This document shows, piece after piece, positions 27,184 through 35,671 of a stretch of 64,000 nt of DNA. How positions within the stretch are numbered: the first letter of the stretch is position 1; every line of letters starts with the position of its first letter. This DNA comes from Hyphomicrobiales bacterium (GTDB taxonomy: Bacteria > Pseudomonadota > Alphaproteobacteria > Rhizobiales > Beijerinckiaceae), in the NCBI GenBank assembly GCA_027483505.1, contig JAIXUP010000058.1, positions 62,001 to 126,000 on the forward strand, given 5' to 3'. The translations under genes and the position numbers were made by a program. Under the pieces are notes generated by a model, which saw only the letters and a list, made by a program, of their open reading frames with translations, was not told the origin of the DNA and made no database searches.

Positions 27184-29112
27184 ATGAGCATCCTGATCAC
27201 ACGGCCCGAGCCCAGAGCCAGCCGCACGAAAGCCACGCTTGAGGCGGCGGGCCGGACGGCTCTGGCCGCGCCCCTGTTCACGATCATCGCCATGCCCGGG
27301 CCGCGGCCGACGGGCCGCTTCGCCGCGCTGATCGTGACCAGCATCAATGGCGCGGCCGGCCTGTCGCCCGCCTCCGCAAACCTCGCCGCGGACATGCCCG
27401 TCTTTGCCGTCGGCGACGCCACCGCAGAGGCCGTCCGCGCCGGCGGCTTTACCAATGTCCAGTCGGCGTCGGGGGACAACCGCGCGCTTGCCAGACTGGT
27501 TCTGTCGCAGGTCGCGCCGAAATTCCGCTTGCTGCTGGCAACCGGCGAGGATCACAAGCCGGGCCTGCCGGCGGCCCTTGCGAAAGTCGGCTACGAGGTC
27601 GCCACCTGGCTGCGCTACAGGGCCGAGGCGGTGCACGCCCTGCCGGATGACGCCCGCGACGCGTTGGCCGGCGGCACGCTTGACAGCGTGCTGCATTATT
27701 CACGGCGCGCCAGTGAGGTCTTCCTGTCGCTGTCTGCCGATGCCGGCCTGACTGGCCAGGCGGCCAGTCTGCAGCATCTGTGCCTGTCGGACGACGTCGC
27801 CGAACCCCTGCGCGCCGCTGGCTGTCCCGACGTGCGCGTCGCGGCCCAGCCAGAGGAGGCTGCGCTGCTGGCGCTGCTCGAGCCCGGAGCAGCCGTTGCG
27901 CCGGAGCCCCCGGCCAAGGCAGCGCGCCGGACAGCGGGGCGCGGAGCCGATCCGGCCACTGCGGCCGCCGAACCCGGTCCGCCTGCGGAAATTTCTGCGC
28001 CTGACGTCATATCGCCGGAACCTTCACCGGTTGCACCCGCCGCCGAGGCAGCCGGACCTGTCGAGGCCGGCGCCGGCGGATCGCGAGCGTCGGAACCTGC
28101 TCTACCGCCTGCCAGCCCTGATCCAGCGCCGAAAGGCTCCGGGATCGCTGGTCTCGCGCTCGCGGCGCTGGCCGGCGGTCTGGTCGGCGCCGTCGCCATC
28201 ACCTTTCTCGCGCCGGTGCTCAACCAGGCGGGAATCCGCTTCCCGAACTCGCCGACGCTGGCCGCGACTGATGCCCGCCTGTCGCGGCTGGAAGCCAGGC
28301 AAACCGCCGGACCTGCGGCGTCGGGCGCACCGGCTGACCAGACCCGCGAGATCGGCCTGAAGCTCGCCAGCCTCGAACAACGCCTGGCAGAGCTGGCAGC
28401 ACGCCCACAACCGCAGGCTGCGGCAGGGACGCTGGATGCCGCCCTGATGGCCGAGATCAGCGCGCTGCGCCAGAGGATCGACGCCGCCGAGGGCGCAGCC
28501 AGAGGGGCCTCGCAGGCCGCTGCGGCATCATCCCAGGCCATGGCGCCGCGCCTTGCCGATCTTGAACGCGTCAGCCGCGCCGTCGGAACGCCAAACGCCG
28601 CCGCGAATGGGTCGGCGCGCCTGATCATGGCAGAGCGCACGGCCCGGGCCGTGGCGGCAGGCGAGAGCTTCGCCATGGAAGCGGCTGCGCTGGGCCGGCT
28701 CGGCAGCAATGCCGAACAGGCAGCAATCCTCGCCGCCCTTGCCGGCGGGAAGCTTGCGACCGTGCCCGTCCTGCGGGCGGAACTGGCGAAGCTGCGCCGG
28801 CTTCCCTCGGCCCAGCAGGCGGCGGGGACAGCCTGGCACGAGCGGCTGCTCGGCCTGTTGGACAATGTCGTCCGTGTCCGCGTCGCGGGCACGGGTGCGT
28901 CGCAAAGCGCACTGGCCATTCTGGAACGCATGGACATGGCCTTGCAGGCCAGCGATCTCGAGACTGCGGCAAGCCTGTTCGCCACGCTTCCCGAGCCCGT
29001 CCGGCAGGATGGCAAGGCGCTGATCGACGATCTCCAGCGCCGCCTGAACGCCGACCGGGCCATCCGCACAATCATGGACGACGCCGTCAAGGCGCTGTCC
29101 GCCGCAGGCTGA
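27184..29112 (+). CDS. hemD: HemD-mitofilin fusion: uroporphyrinogen-III synthase joined to a membrane coiled-coil protein
   Basis: A single 642-residue reading frame with two parts. Residues 1-235 resemble uroporphyrinogen-III synthase, which inverts ring D of hydroxymethylbilane. Visible pieces are ILITRPEPRASRT, the strand-loop VTSINGA, the hinge VGDATAEAV and HYSRRASEVF. Residues 236-318 are a Pro/Ala/Glu linker. A membrane segment follows (about 321-342, IAGLALAALAGGLVGAVAIT), then a coiled coil and a helical domain to the end, as in the COG4223 mitofilin/HemX-like proteins normally encoded as a separate gene at this place. The start at 27184 follows AAGG and is preferred over 27115, which overlaps hemC. 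No stop or frameshift separates the two parts. Confidence 0.88.
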   Translation: MSILITRPEPRASRTKATLEAAGRTALAAPLFTIIAMPGPRPTGRFAALIVTSINGAAGLSPASANLAADMPVFAVGDATAEAVRAGGFTNVQSASGDNRALARLVLSQVAPKFRLLLATGEDHKPGLPAALAKVGYEVATWLRYRAEAVHALPDDARDALAGGTLDSVLHYSRRASEVFLSLSADAGLTGQAASLQHLCLSDDVAEPLRAAGCPDVRVAAQPEEAALLALLEPGAAVAPEPPAKAARRTAGRGADPATAAAEPGPPAEISAPDVISPEPSPVAPAAEAAGPVEAGAGGSRASEPALPPASPDPAPKGSGIAGLALAALAGGLVGAVAITFLAPVLNQAGIRFPNSPTLAATDARLSRLEARQTAGPAASGAPADQTREIGLKLASLEQRLAELAARPQPQAAAGTLDAALMAEISALRQRIDAAEGAARGASQAAAASSQAMAPRLADLERVSRAVGTPNAAANGSARLIMAERTARAVAAGESFAMEAAALGRLGSNAEQAAILAALAGGKLATVPVLRAELAKLRRLPSAQQAAGTAWHERLLGLLDNVVRVRVAGTGASQSALAILERMDMALQASDLETAASLFATLPEPVRQDGKALIDDLQRRLNADRAIRTIMDDAVKALSAAG

Positions 29113-29133
29113 GCGACAAGGGGCAACCAGACA

Positions 29134-30798
29134 ATGCTGCGACTCCTCATCTTTCTGGCTTTCGCCAGCGCCGCCGCGCTCGGGGCCGTCTGGCTGGCGG
29201 AACGCCCCGGCGAAGTCTCCATCGTCTGGAGCGGCGTCACGATCGAGACATCCGTTGCGATCGCGGCCATCGCCGTGCTCGCGCTGGTTCTGGCGGGCAT
29301 GCTGCTCTGGACCGTCCTGCGCTTCCTGCTTGGACTGCCGACGGCATTCTCCTTCGCTTCGAAGGCCCGCAAGCGCGCCCGCGGTTTCGACGCCGTCTCG
29401 CGGGGCATGGTCGCGATCGGCTCCGGCGATCCGGCGGCGGCCCGGCGCCATGCCGCCGATGCCCGCAAGCTGATTGCCGATGAGCCGCTGACCTTGCTGC
29501 TCAGCGCCCAGTCGGCGCAACTGTCCGGCGACAAGCCGGCCGCCGAGGCAGCCTTCAAGGACATGCTGGAGGAGCCGACGACGCGCGTGCTCGGCCTCAG
29601 GGGCCTGTTCGTCGAGGCGCGGCGCCGTGGCGATCAGGTGGCCGCGCGCGCCTTTGCCGACGAGGCGGTGCGCCTGTCGCCGTCGCTGGCCTGGGCGAAT
29701 GACGCGCTGCTCGAATATCACTCCTCCGCCGGGCAGTGGGCGGAAGCGCGGATTGCCGTGGAGCGCCGCGCCGCGCTGCGTCTGAGCGACAAGACCGAAT
29801 CGCGCCGCCACCGCGCCGTGCTTCTGGCCGCCGAGGCGCAGCAGCGCGAGGAGAGCGATTCGGCCACCGCCCTCACAACTGCCCTCGAAGCGCTCAAGCT
29901 CGCGCCTGATCTGACGGCGGCCGCCGAACAGGCCGGCCGGCTGCTCGGCGCCAAGGGTGACATCAAGAAGGCCGCGCGGATCATCGAGACCGCCTGGCGT
30001 GAACAGCCGCATCCCGGCCTCGCGGGAATCTATGTCCATCTGCGCAAGGGCGACAGCGCCCTCGACCGTCTGGCCAAGGCGGAGGCGCTGCGGAAGTTGA
30101 AACCGACCGACGCGGAAAGCGCCTTTGTCATCGCGGAAGCGGCAATTGCGGCGCGCGACTTCCCGCGCGCCCGGGCCGCTCTCCAGCCCCTTGTGGCGGC
30201 CATTCCGACCGTGCGGACCTGCCTGCTGATGGCCGACATCGAAGACGCCGAGCATGGCAGCTTGGGCCGCGCTCGCGAATGGCTCACCCGCTCGATCCGC
30301 GCCCCCAAGGACAATGCCTGGGTAGCCGATGGCCTCGTGTCGGAGCGCTGGCTCCCTGTGTCGCCGGTGTCCGGCCGTCTTGACGCCTTTGTCTGGACTC
30401 TGCCGCCGGCTGTCCTCGGCAGCTCCGCCCCTGCCATGGATCAGCCCATCTCCGTATTGCCGCCCGCGCCTCCGGCGGCAGCGGCGCTGCTGCCTGAAGC
30501 AGCAGCCGCGCGTGCACCGGACGAGCCCGCAGCCGTCCTGCCGCTTCCTCCGGTCATGGCCAGCTCTGCGGCGGAGACGCCAGCCCCGGAAGCCGCTGCG
30601 CCGGTCCTGTCTGTCCGGATTGATCCGATTGCGCCAGGCGCCGCCGCTGAGCCGGATAAGAAACCTCATCAGGCGGGCGAGGACCGCGCAGCAGCGGTCG
30701 CGGAACTCGCTTTGACCCGCCTGCCGGACGATCCCGGTCCGGAACCGGACCGGGCACAGCCGGCCCGCCGGTCCTTCTGGGGCCGGCAGCGCACCTGA
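29134..30798 (+). CDS. hemY: HemY-like membrane TPR protein
   Basis: A 554-residue protein with the HemY N-terminal domain. Two membrane segments are visible (LLIFLAFASAAALGAVWLAE and TSVAIAAIAVLALVLAGMLL), and the cytosolic GLPTAFSFASKARKRARGFDA (cut from its context) is characteristic of the family. TPR-like helices fill residues 95-400, and a Pro/Ala/Glu-rich tail ends the protein. This is the alphaproteobacterial HemY of the hemCDXY cluster, not the Gram-positive protoporphyrinogen oxidase of the same name; its biochemical role is not settled. It starts 22 bases after the HemD-mitofilin stop. Confidence 0.88.
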   Translation: MLRLLIFLAFASAAALGAVWLAERPGEVSIVWSGVTIETSVAIAAIAVLALVLAGMLLWTVLRFLLGLPTAFSFASKARKRARGFDAVSRGMVAIGSGDPAAARRHAADARKLIADEPLTLLLSAQSAQLSGDKPAAEAAFKDMLEEPTTRVLGLRGLFVEARRRGDQVAARAFADEAVRLSPSLAWANDALLEYHSSAGQWAEARIAVERRAALRLSDKTESRRHRAVLLAAEAQQREESDSATALTTALEALKLAPDLTAAAEQAGRLLGAKGDIKKAARIIETAWREQPHPGLAGIYVHLRKGDSALDRLAKAEALRKLKPTDAESAFVIAEAAIAARDFPRARAALQPLVAAIPTVRTCLLMADIEDAEHGSLGRAREWLTRSIRAPKDNAWVADGLVSERWLPVSPVSGRLDAFVWTLPPAVLGSSAPAMDQPISVLPPAPPAAAALLPEAAAARAPDEPAAVLPLPPVMASSAAETPAPEAAAPVLSVRIDPIAPGAAAEPDKKPHQAGEDRAAAVAELALTRLPDDPGPEPDRAQPARRSFWGRQRT

Positions 30799-30869
30799 AC
30801 GGAAGACGATCAGCGCACATGCCGGCCTTTCTTGCCAAGCGCCGCAGCGGCTGCTATCTCGCGCTTGTC

Positions 30870-30945
30870 GCCGCTTTAGCTCAGCTGGTAGAGCACCTCA
30901 TTCGTAATGAGGGGGTCGGGGGTTCGAATCCCTCAAGCGGCACCA
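30870..30945 (+). tRNA. tRNA-Thr (anticodon CGT)
   Basis: A complete cloverleaf. Acceptor GCCGCTT pairs with AAGCGGC, and the D arm reads GCTCAGCTGGTAGAGC. The anticodon stem CCTCA/TGAGG closes loop TTCGTAA, with CGT as anticodon (reads ACG). The T arm is GGGGGTTCGAATCCCTC. Discriminator A and a genome-encoded CCA finish the molecule. I find no terminator with a clear T-run right after it. Confidence 0.96.
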
Positions 30946-31305
30946 TCCCTCCATTCCGTGAAGTTCGTTAGCGTCCAGAAATGGGCGGTTTTTTGGCACG
31001 TTTGTTCGGGCTTTTGCCCATCCCCGCTCAGGCGATACCCGCAATCAGGCCCTGACGGTGAACATCCGGCTGTGACGCAGCAGCGGGTGCGCGACCGACC
31101 TTCGCCTTCGTTGCGACGCCGCCGGGCCCGCTCCCCCGCTGGTCGCTCCAGTCGAACTGGTGGGCCTTGCCCCGCGTCAAAGGCGAGCGGCACGAACACG
31201 GCTGCAGGCCGATCGTCTCTGCTCGCATCATCCTCAGCCTCACCGCCCCACGCCTCGAAACCGTGGCCGGAGGACGACGCTTGCTGACCTTCGGAACATC
31301 GGCCC
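30946..31305. other. Unassigned intergenic stretch after tRNA-Thr
   Basis: About 360 bases between the tRNA and the motA promoter region. Short frames exist on both strands (30907-31287 plus overlaps the tRNA; 31028-31327 minus), but none has a Shine-Dalgarno or recognisable family. I see no integrase, no repeat of the tRNA 3' end and no transposon ends. Confidence 0.5.
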
Positions 31306-31321
31306 TAAACTCGCCCTTAAC
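31306..31321 (+). promoter_or_regulatory. Near-consensus CtrA box upstream of motA
   Basis: TAAACTCGCCCTTAAC fits TTAA-N7-TTAAC with one mismatch, 75 bases before motA. CtrA controls motility genes in several alphaproteobacteria, which raises the likelihood that the site is real. Confidence 0.4.
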
Positions 31322-31395
31322 CATCATCGGTCATCTGTCGGAGCAGTAGTGGCTTCGCGGGGTTTGTACCTGCTGCGGCGCGAGGGTGGCAATCC

Positions 31396-32259
31396 ATGCG
31401 GCTGATCGTCGGCTCAATCATCGTCTTCCTCTGCGTCTTCGGCGGCTATGCGGCCATGGGCGGCAAGCTCGGCGTCCTTTGGCAGCCATGGGAGTATGTG
31501 ATCATCCTCGGCGCGGCGATCGGCGCCTTCGTCATTGGCAACCAGGGGCCGGTGCTGAAGGCCGTGCCCGGCATGTTCGGCGCGATCTTCAAGGGCCCCA
31601 AGTACACGCAGGAGACCTATGTCGAACTGCTGGCGATGCAGTATTCGTTGTTCAGGCTTGTGCAGCAGAAGGGCCTGCTCGCAGTCGAGCAGCAAATTGA
31701 AAATCCCGGCGAGTCGGAACTGTTCAACGCCTTCCCGACCTTTGCAGCGAACCATCATGCGGTCGAGTTCGTCTGCGACTACATGCGCATGGTGACGATG
31801 GGGGTCAACAACGTCCATGAGATAGACGCTCTCATGGACGAGGAACTGGAAACGCACCACCAGGAGCAGGAACGGATCGTTGCGGCCATGCAGGGAATTG
31901 CCGACGGAACGCCGGCGCTCGGCATCGTCGCCGCCGTGCTTGGCGTGATCAAGACGATGGGGTCGATCTCCGAGCCGCCGGAGGTGCTGGGAGGTCTGAT
32001 CGCCGGCGCGCTCGTCGGCACCTTCTTCGGCGTCTTCGTCGCCTACGGCTTCTTCGGGCCGATGGCGCAGTCCCTCAAGGGCACCTTCGAGGCAGAATCC
32101 AAATACTATGTTTCACTGAAGGCGGGCCTCCTCGCCCATATCAGCGGCCAGCCGGCGGTCATGGCGGTGGAATTTGCGCGGAAGGCTCTGATGAGCGAGG
32201 TCCGCCCGACATTCGCCGAAGTGGAAGCGGCCACCTCCGCCCTGCCTACCAAGGCCTGA
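31396..32259 (+). CDS. motA: Flagellar motor stator protein MotA
   Basis: A 287-residue inner-membrane protein of the stator ring. Four membrane segments appear as two pairs (from RLIVGSIIVFLCVFGGYAAM and WEYVIILGAAIGAFVIGN, then TPALGIVAAVLGVIKTMG and GALVGTFFGVFVAYGFFGP). Between them lies the large cytoplasmic loop with the charged residues that contact FliG. The proline in TPALGIVAAVLG is the conserved torque-related one. GAGGGTGG stands nine bases before the ATG. MotB follows after 22 bases. No other flagellar genes are in the window, so the pair is detached from the main flagellar cluster. Confidence 0.95.
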   Translation: MRLIVGSIIVFLCVFGGYAAMGGKLGVLWQPWEYVIILGAAIGAFVIGNQGPVLKAVPGMFGAIFKGPKYTQETYVELLAMQYSLFRLVQQKGLLAVEQQIENPGESELFNAFPTFAANHHAVEFVCDYMRMVTMGVNNVHEIDALMDEELETHHQEQERIVAAMQGIADGTPALGIVAAVLGVIKTMGSISEPPEVLGGLIAGALVGTFFGVFVAYGFFGPMAQSLKGTFEAESKYYVSLKAGLLAHISGQPAVMAVEFARKALMSEVRPTFAEVEAATSALPTKA

Positions 32260-32281
32260 CCCAATCTCCAGCGGCGACACG

Positions 32282-33187
32282 ATGGCCAAGTCAACCCAGC
32301 CGATCATCATCAAGAAGGTCAAGAAGGCCGCTCATGGGCACCACGGCGGGGCCTGGAAGATCGCCTATGCGGACTTTGTGACCGCCATGATGGCGTTCTT
32401 TCTGCTGATGTGGCTGATCAACATGACAACGCATGAGCAGAAGGTCGGCCTGGCGGAATACTTCACGCAGGCAGGCACGAATCCCAGCACCAGCGGCGCT
32501 GGTGGCGTCCTGATGGGCACTGCCCTCGATTCGACAGGCAACAGGTCGTCGGGCGCGCGGAACGAGGTGACACGGCCCGACCTGGTCCGTCGCGCCCCGT
32601 CGGCGCCCCGCGACTCGGCGTTGGGCCCCGCCTCGCAGGAGGACGGCGCGCGCCGGACCAGTTCGGGCCGCGATTCCAGCCGCCCGGGCGCAGGCGCCCA
32701 CCAAAGCGCAATGGCCAGCCTCCGGCAGGCGTTCCAGAACATGCCCGAAATTGCCGAACTGTCGCGCAACATCGTGATCGAGCCGGCCGCGGAGGGATTG
32801 AATGTTTCCCTCGTGGACCAGGATGGTCGCTCCATGTTCCCCGAGGGTTCGGTCAATCCCTTCGAGCGCACCCGTCGTGTGCTCGAGGCGCTCACACCCA
32901 CCCTGCGCCGGCTGCCCAACCGCCTGGTCATCACCGGCCACACGGCCGCCGCGCGGCCGGGCTCTGTGCAGGCCGTCGATTCCTGGAGCCTCACCGCCGG
33001 GCGCGCGGTCGCCGTGCGCGAGATCCTGTCGGGCGCCGGGCTCCCCCACGACCGCTTCGTCTCCGTGGCCGGACGGGCCGACACCGAGCCGGTCTTCCCC
33101 GACAATCCCTACCTCTCGCCGAACCGGCGGGTGACGATCACGCTGCTCAGCGAGGAGCCGCCGCTGCCCCCGAGCGTCTCGCGCTGA
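32282..33187 (+). CDS. motB: Flagellar motor protein MotB
   Basis: A 301-residue protein anchored in the inner membrane. The cytosolic basic N-terminus (KKVKKAAHGHHGGAWKIAYA) leads to one membrane helix, where Asp31 in YADFVTAMMAFFLLMWLINM is the proton-carrying residue. A low-complexity Ser/Arg/Gly linker (residues 65-140) is followed by an OmpA-type peptidoglycan-binding domain. Its markers are LVITGHTAA and LSPNRRVTITL. MotB fixes MotA to the cell wall. The order motA-motB and the 22-base gap indicate one transcript. Confidence 0.95.
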   Translation: MAKSTQPIIIKKVKKAAHGHHGGAWKIAYADFVTAMMAFFLLMWLINMTTHEQKVGLAEYFTQAGTNPSTSGAGGVLMGTALDSTGNRSSGARNEVTRPDLVRRAPSAPRDSALGPASQEDGARRTSSGRDSSRPGAGAHQSAMASLRQAFQNMPEIAELSRNIVIEPAAEGLNVSLVDQDGRSMFPEGSVNPFERTRRVLEALTPTLRRLPNRLVITGHTAAARPGSVQAVDSWSLTAGRAVAVREILSGAGLPHDRFVSVAGRADTEPVFPDNPYLSPNRRVTITLLSEEPPLPPSVSR

Positions 33188-33484
33188 CAAGACGGCGCCC
33201 GAGGCAAGGTCAGTGGCCAACGGCAACGTGGCGATGGTCATCTCGTATCTGATGAAGCGCGCCTGCTTTTCGGCATCGGGTCATCTCAGCCGATGCCGGT
33301 TCGAGGAGCGACACGCCCCGCCCCCCGGCTCCTGGTCAAGACCGCAGCTTGAGCCTGTTCACGCTCAGGGGCGCACTCCAGACAGACAAGGCCGGCCCGC
33401 CGTCGCCGGGGGATGTGACAGGGGCCAATTTGGTGGTAAGGCGACCGGCGGTCGCAGTCGGAATGCGTGCTTAGGGAGAAGGCT

Positions 33485-34105
33485 TTGGCCGCAGTCGAAT
33501 CGAAGGGGTCCTTGCCGGAAAGGCTGCTGCAGCGGCTCAGGCGGATGCTGGGCGGCAAACGCGGCGTCGGCTTCCTGGCGGACCGGCCGGACCTGCGCGG
33601 GTACAAGATCGGCGCATGGAGCTATGGCGATCTCGATGTCGTCGCCTTCAACCGCAATGGCGGGCTCGAAATCGGCCGCTACTGCTCTTTCGCCAGGGGC
33701 GTGACGATTGTCCTGGGCGGCGAACACAACACGCGCTTCGTCTCGACCTACCCGTTTGGTGTTTTCCTCGACCTGCCGGACCGCTACGCCCATGAGCGGA
33801 CCAAGGGAGACGTGGTCATCGGCCATGATGTCTGGGTCGGCCGCTCGGCGACCATCCTGTCGGGGGTGAGCATCGGCAGTGGCGCGGTGATCGGCGCCCA
33901 CAGCCTGGTCACCAAAGATGTGCCGCCCTACGCGATCGTCTCCGGCAACCCCGCGAGCGTGGTGCGGTCCCGTTTTGAGCCAGAGCTTGTTGCGGCCTTG
34001 CTCCAGCTGCAGTGGTGGCACTGGCCTGACGAGAAGGTGCTGGCTGAAGTCTCCTCCCTGATGGACCCGGACGTGGCCGCCTTTGTGAGCAGGCATCAGC
34101 CCTGA
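33485..34105 (+). CDS. CatB-like hexapeptide O-acetyltransferase
   Basis: A protein of about 206 residues with a left-handed beta-helix. The CatB/Vat signature is clear: GRYCSFARGVTIVLGGEHNT, then VSTYPFGVF, and the coil repeats VIGHDVWVGRSATILSGVSI and GSGAVIGAHSLVTKDVPPYA. It ends with the family's GNPASVVRSRF. The donor is acetyl-CoA; the acceptor is probably a sugar, since a glycosyltransferase and an OPX export protein follow. I prefer the TTG at 33485, six bases after GGGAG; a GTG at 33467 would add six residues. No ATG is available. It converges with the GT4 gene. Confidence 0.82.
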   Translation: MAAVESKGSLPERLLQRLRRMLGGKRGVGFLADRPDLRGYKIGAWSYGDLDVVAFNRNGGLEIGRYCSFARGVTIVLGGEHNTRFVSTYPFGVFLDLPDRYAHERTKGDVVIGHDVWVGRSATILSGVSIGSGAVIGAHSLVTKDVPPYAIVSGNPASVVRSRFEPELVAALLQLQWWHWPDEKVLAEVSSLMDPDVAAFVSRHQP

Positions 34106-34130
34106 TGGGCGGACGCAGCCTTCGGAACGG

Positions 34131-35351
34131 TCAGGACGTCACCCTTGGAGCGGCGCCATCACGCAGCCGTCCGTCAAGGGCCTTGTCGTAGGCAGCCAGC
34201 AGGGAGGGCGCCTCCATCGACCAGTTCAGGACCTTTTCCACGCGTTCGCGGCCGAACCGGCCCATCTGTTCACGCAAGGCGGGATCGTTGATCAGGTCGA
34301 TGATCCTGCGGGCAAAGCCGTCCTTGTCCTCTGCAGCGGCGTAGAGGGACGCGTCCTGGGCGCTGTATCGGCCCTCGTCCAGATCGAACTGCACCAGCGG
34401 CTTGGCGAAGGCCATGTACTCCATGATCTTGTTCATGGTGCAGTGGCGCGTGTAGTCGTTGTAGGGGTCCGGGCAAAGCCCGATGTCGATCGAGCTGAGG
34501 GTGCGGTGCAGGTTTTCGCCGGAGAGATAGCCGGTGAAGGTGACATGTCCGTCAAGGCCAAGCGCGGTAGCCATGCGCCTTGACTGCTCCAGCTCGGGAC
34601 CCTCGCCGATCAGCATCGCATGAAAATCACTGACGCCGTAGGTTTTCAACAGGATCGCCAGGATCTCGAGCAGGACGTCGATGCCATCCTGCGACCCCAT
34701 GATCCCGACATAGCCAAGAATGACGCTGGCCTTTGCGCGAATCGCGGGATCAGGCGCCACCAGCCGCATGGCTTCGGCCTTCGGGGAGCTGCGGACGATG
34801 AAGATGTCGTCGGAACTCTTGCCGCCGCGCTCCATCGCGATCCTGCGATAGGACCCGTTCGTCGAGATCACCACATCGGCTGACTTGAAGGAAAGCCACT
34901 CGGTCAGGCGCATCAGCGCATGTCCGATCCCTGCCTTCCCGAACTTCTGCTTGTAGAGCTCGGGCGTCAGATCATGATGATCGAAGATGAGCCGGACGCC
35001 GGCCAGCTTGAAGGGCAGCGCAACGAGAAACAGCAGGTCCGGAGGGTTGGCGACATGCACGACCGCGAAGCGCTCGCGACGCCAGACCTTGATGGCGAGA
35101 CGGAATTCATGAAACAGCGCGGCAACGTATTCGGTGACAAATCCCGCCGCCCCACGCCCCTCGAGGGGGAGGCTGTGGCGATAGACCCGAACGCCGTCGC
35201 TTGTCTCTTCGTCGAGATCGAATCCCTTGCCCTTCGGGCAGATGACGGAAACCGAATAGCCGTTCTGGACGAGCGTCGTGGCCTCCTGCCAGACGCGCCT
35301 GTCAAACGGAACCGGCAGGTTCTCCACGATCATCAATACATGGGCCGGCAT
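34131..35351 (-). CDS. Glycosyltransferase family 4
   Basis: A 406-residue GT-B fold transferase. The N-terminal half opens with VLMIVENLPVPFDRRVWQEA, typical of exopolysaccharide GT4 enzymes. IFDHHDLTPELYKQKFG is another group-specific stretch. The C-terminal nucleotide-sugar site shows LGYVGIMGSQDGIDVLLE, LIGEGPELEQ and NKIMEYMAFAKPLVQFDL, which carries the conserved EX7E-type glutamates in slightly altered form. The donor sugar is unknown. It is cytosolic or membrane-associated and probably builds part of a surface polysaccharide exported by the neighbouring OPX protein. Confidence 0.88.
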   Translation of the reverse strand: MPAHVLMIVENLPVPFDRRVWQEATTLVQNGYSVSVICPKGKGFDLDEETSDGVRVYRHSLPLEGRGAAGFVTEYVAALFHEFRLAIKVWRRERFAVVHVANPPDLLFLVALPFKLAGVRLIFDHHDLTPELYKQKFGKAGIGHALMRLTEWLSFKSADVVISTNGSYRRIAMERGGKSSDDIFIVRSSPKAEAMRLVAPDPAIRAKASVILGYVGIMGSQDGIDVLLEILAILLKTYGVSDFHAMLIGEGPELEQSRRMATALGLDGHVTFTGYLSGENLHRTLSSIDIGLCPDPYNDYTRHCTMNKIMEYMAFAKPLVQFDLDEGRYSAQDASLYAAAEDKDGFARRIIDLINDPALREQMGRFGRERVEKVLNWSMEAPSLLAAYDKALDGRLRDGAAPRVTS

Positions 35352-35671
35352 GGTCGTCTTTCGTCTTCAAAAAGGCCGCGCCTTCACTGAGACCGGGGGA
35401 AATTGCCAGAAACTCTGGAGCATCCTTGCCGGAAACAGTGTCGACCGCAGCCTCGGTCGATAGTGCCACCTGTCTCTGTGTCCCCGGAAAAGCGCGGAAC
35501 CTCTCCGTAGTCCTGTCTGCATTGTAGAGGACCGCGTCTGCGGCCCTGTGTCTTGACCGGACTGTACAATCCAGCGGCTGGGGCGGCGCCCTTGCCAGTG
35601 GTCAGCACAACAGTCCTTGGGCCGAAATCGTCCGCGCCACGACGCTGGCGCAGCGTGGACCTTTCCGATCA
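35352..35671. other. Intergenic gap, GT4 to OPX gene
   Basis: 320 bases between two minus-strand genes. One minus-strand frame covers most of it (35367-35672), but its composition and the lack of a Shine-Dalgarno or family match argue against coding. It presumably holds the promoter of the glycosyltransferase. Confidence 0.45.

Noticed and set aside
27696..30669. Two minus-strand frames of over 600 codons opposite hemD-mitofilin and hemY
   Set aside because: Alanine- and arginine-rich shadow translations with no domains; the plus strand has the heme cluster with good start sites.
30907..31287. Protein-coding frame overlapping the tRNA
   Set aside because: It begins inside the tRNA and has no Shine-Dalgarno or family resemblance.
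30870..31395. tRNA-Thr as attachment site of an integrated element
   Set aside because: No integrase gene, no repeat of the tRNA 3' end and normal composition downstream; motA-motB follow.
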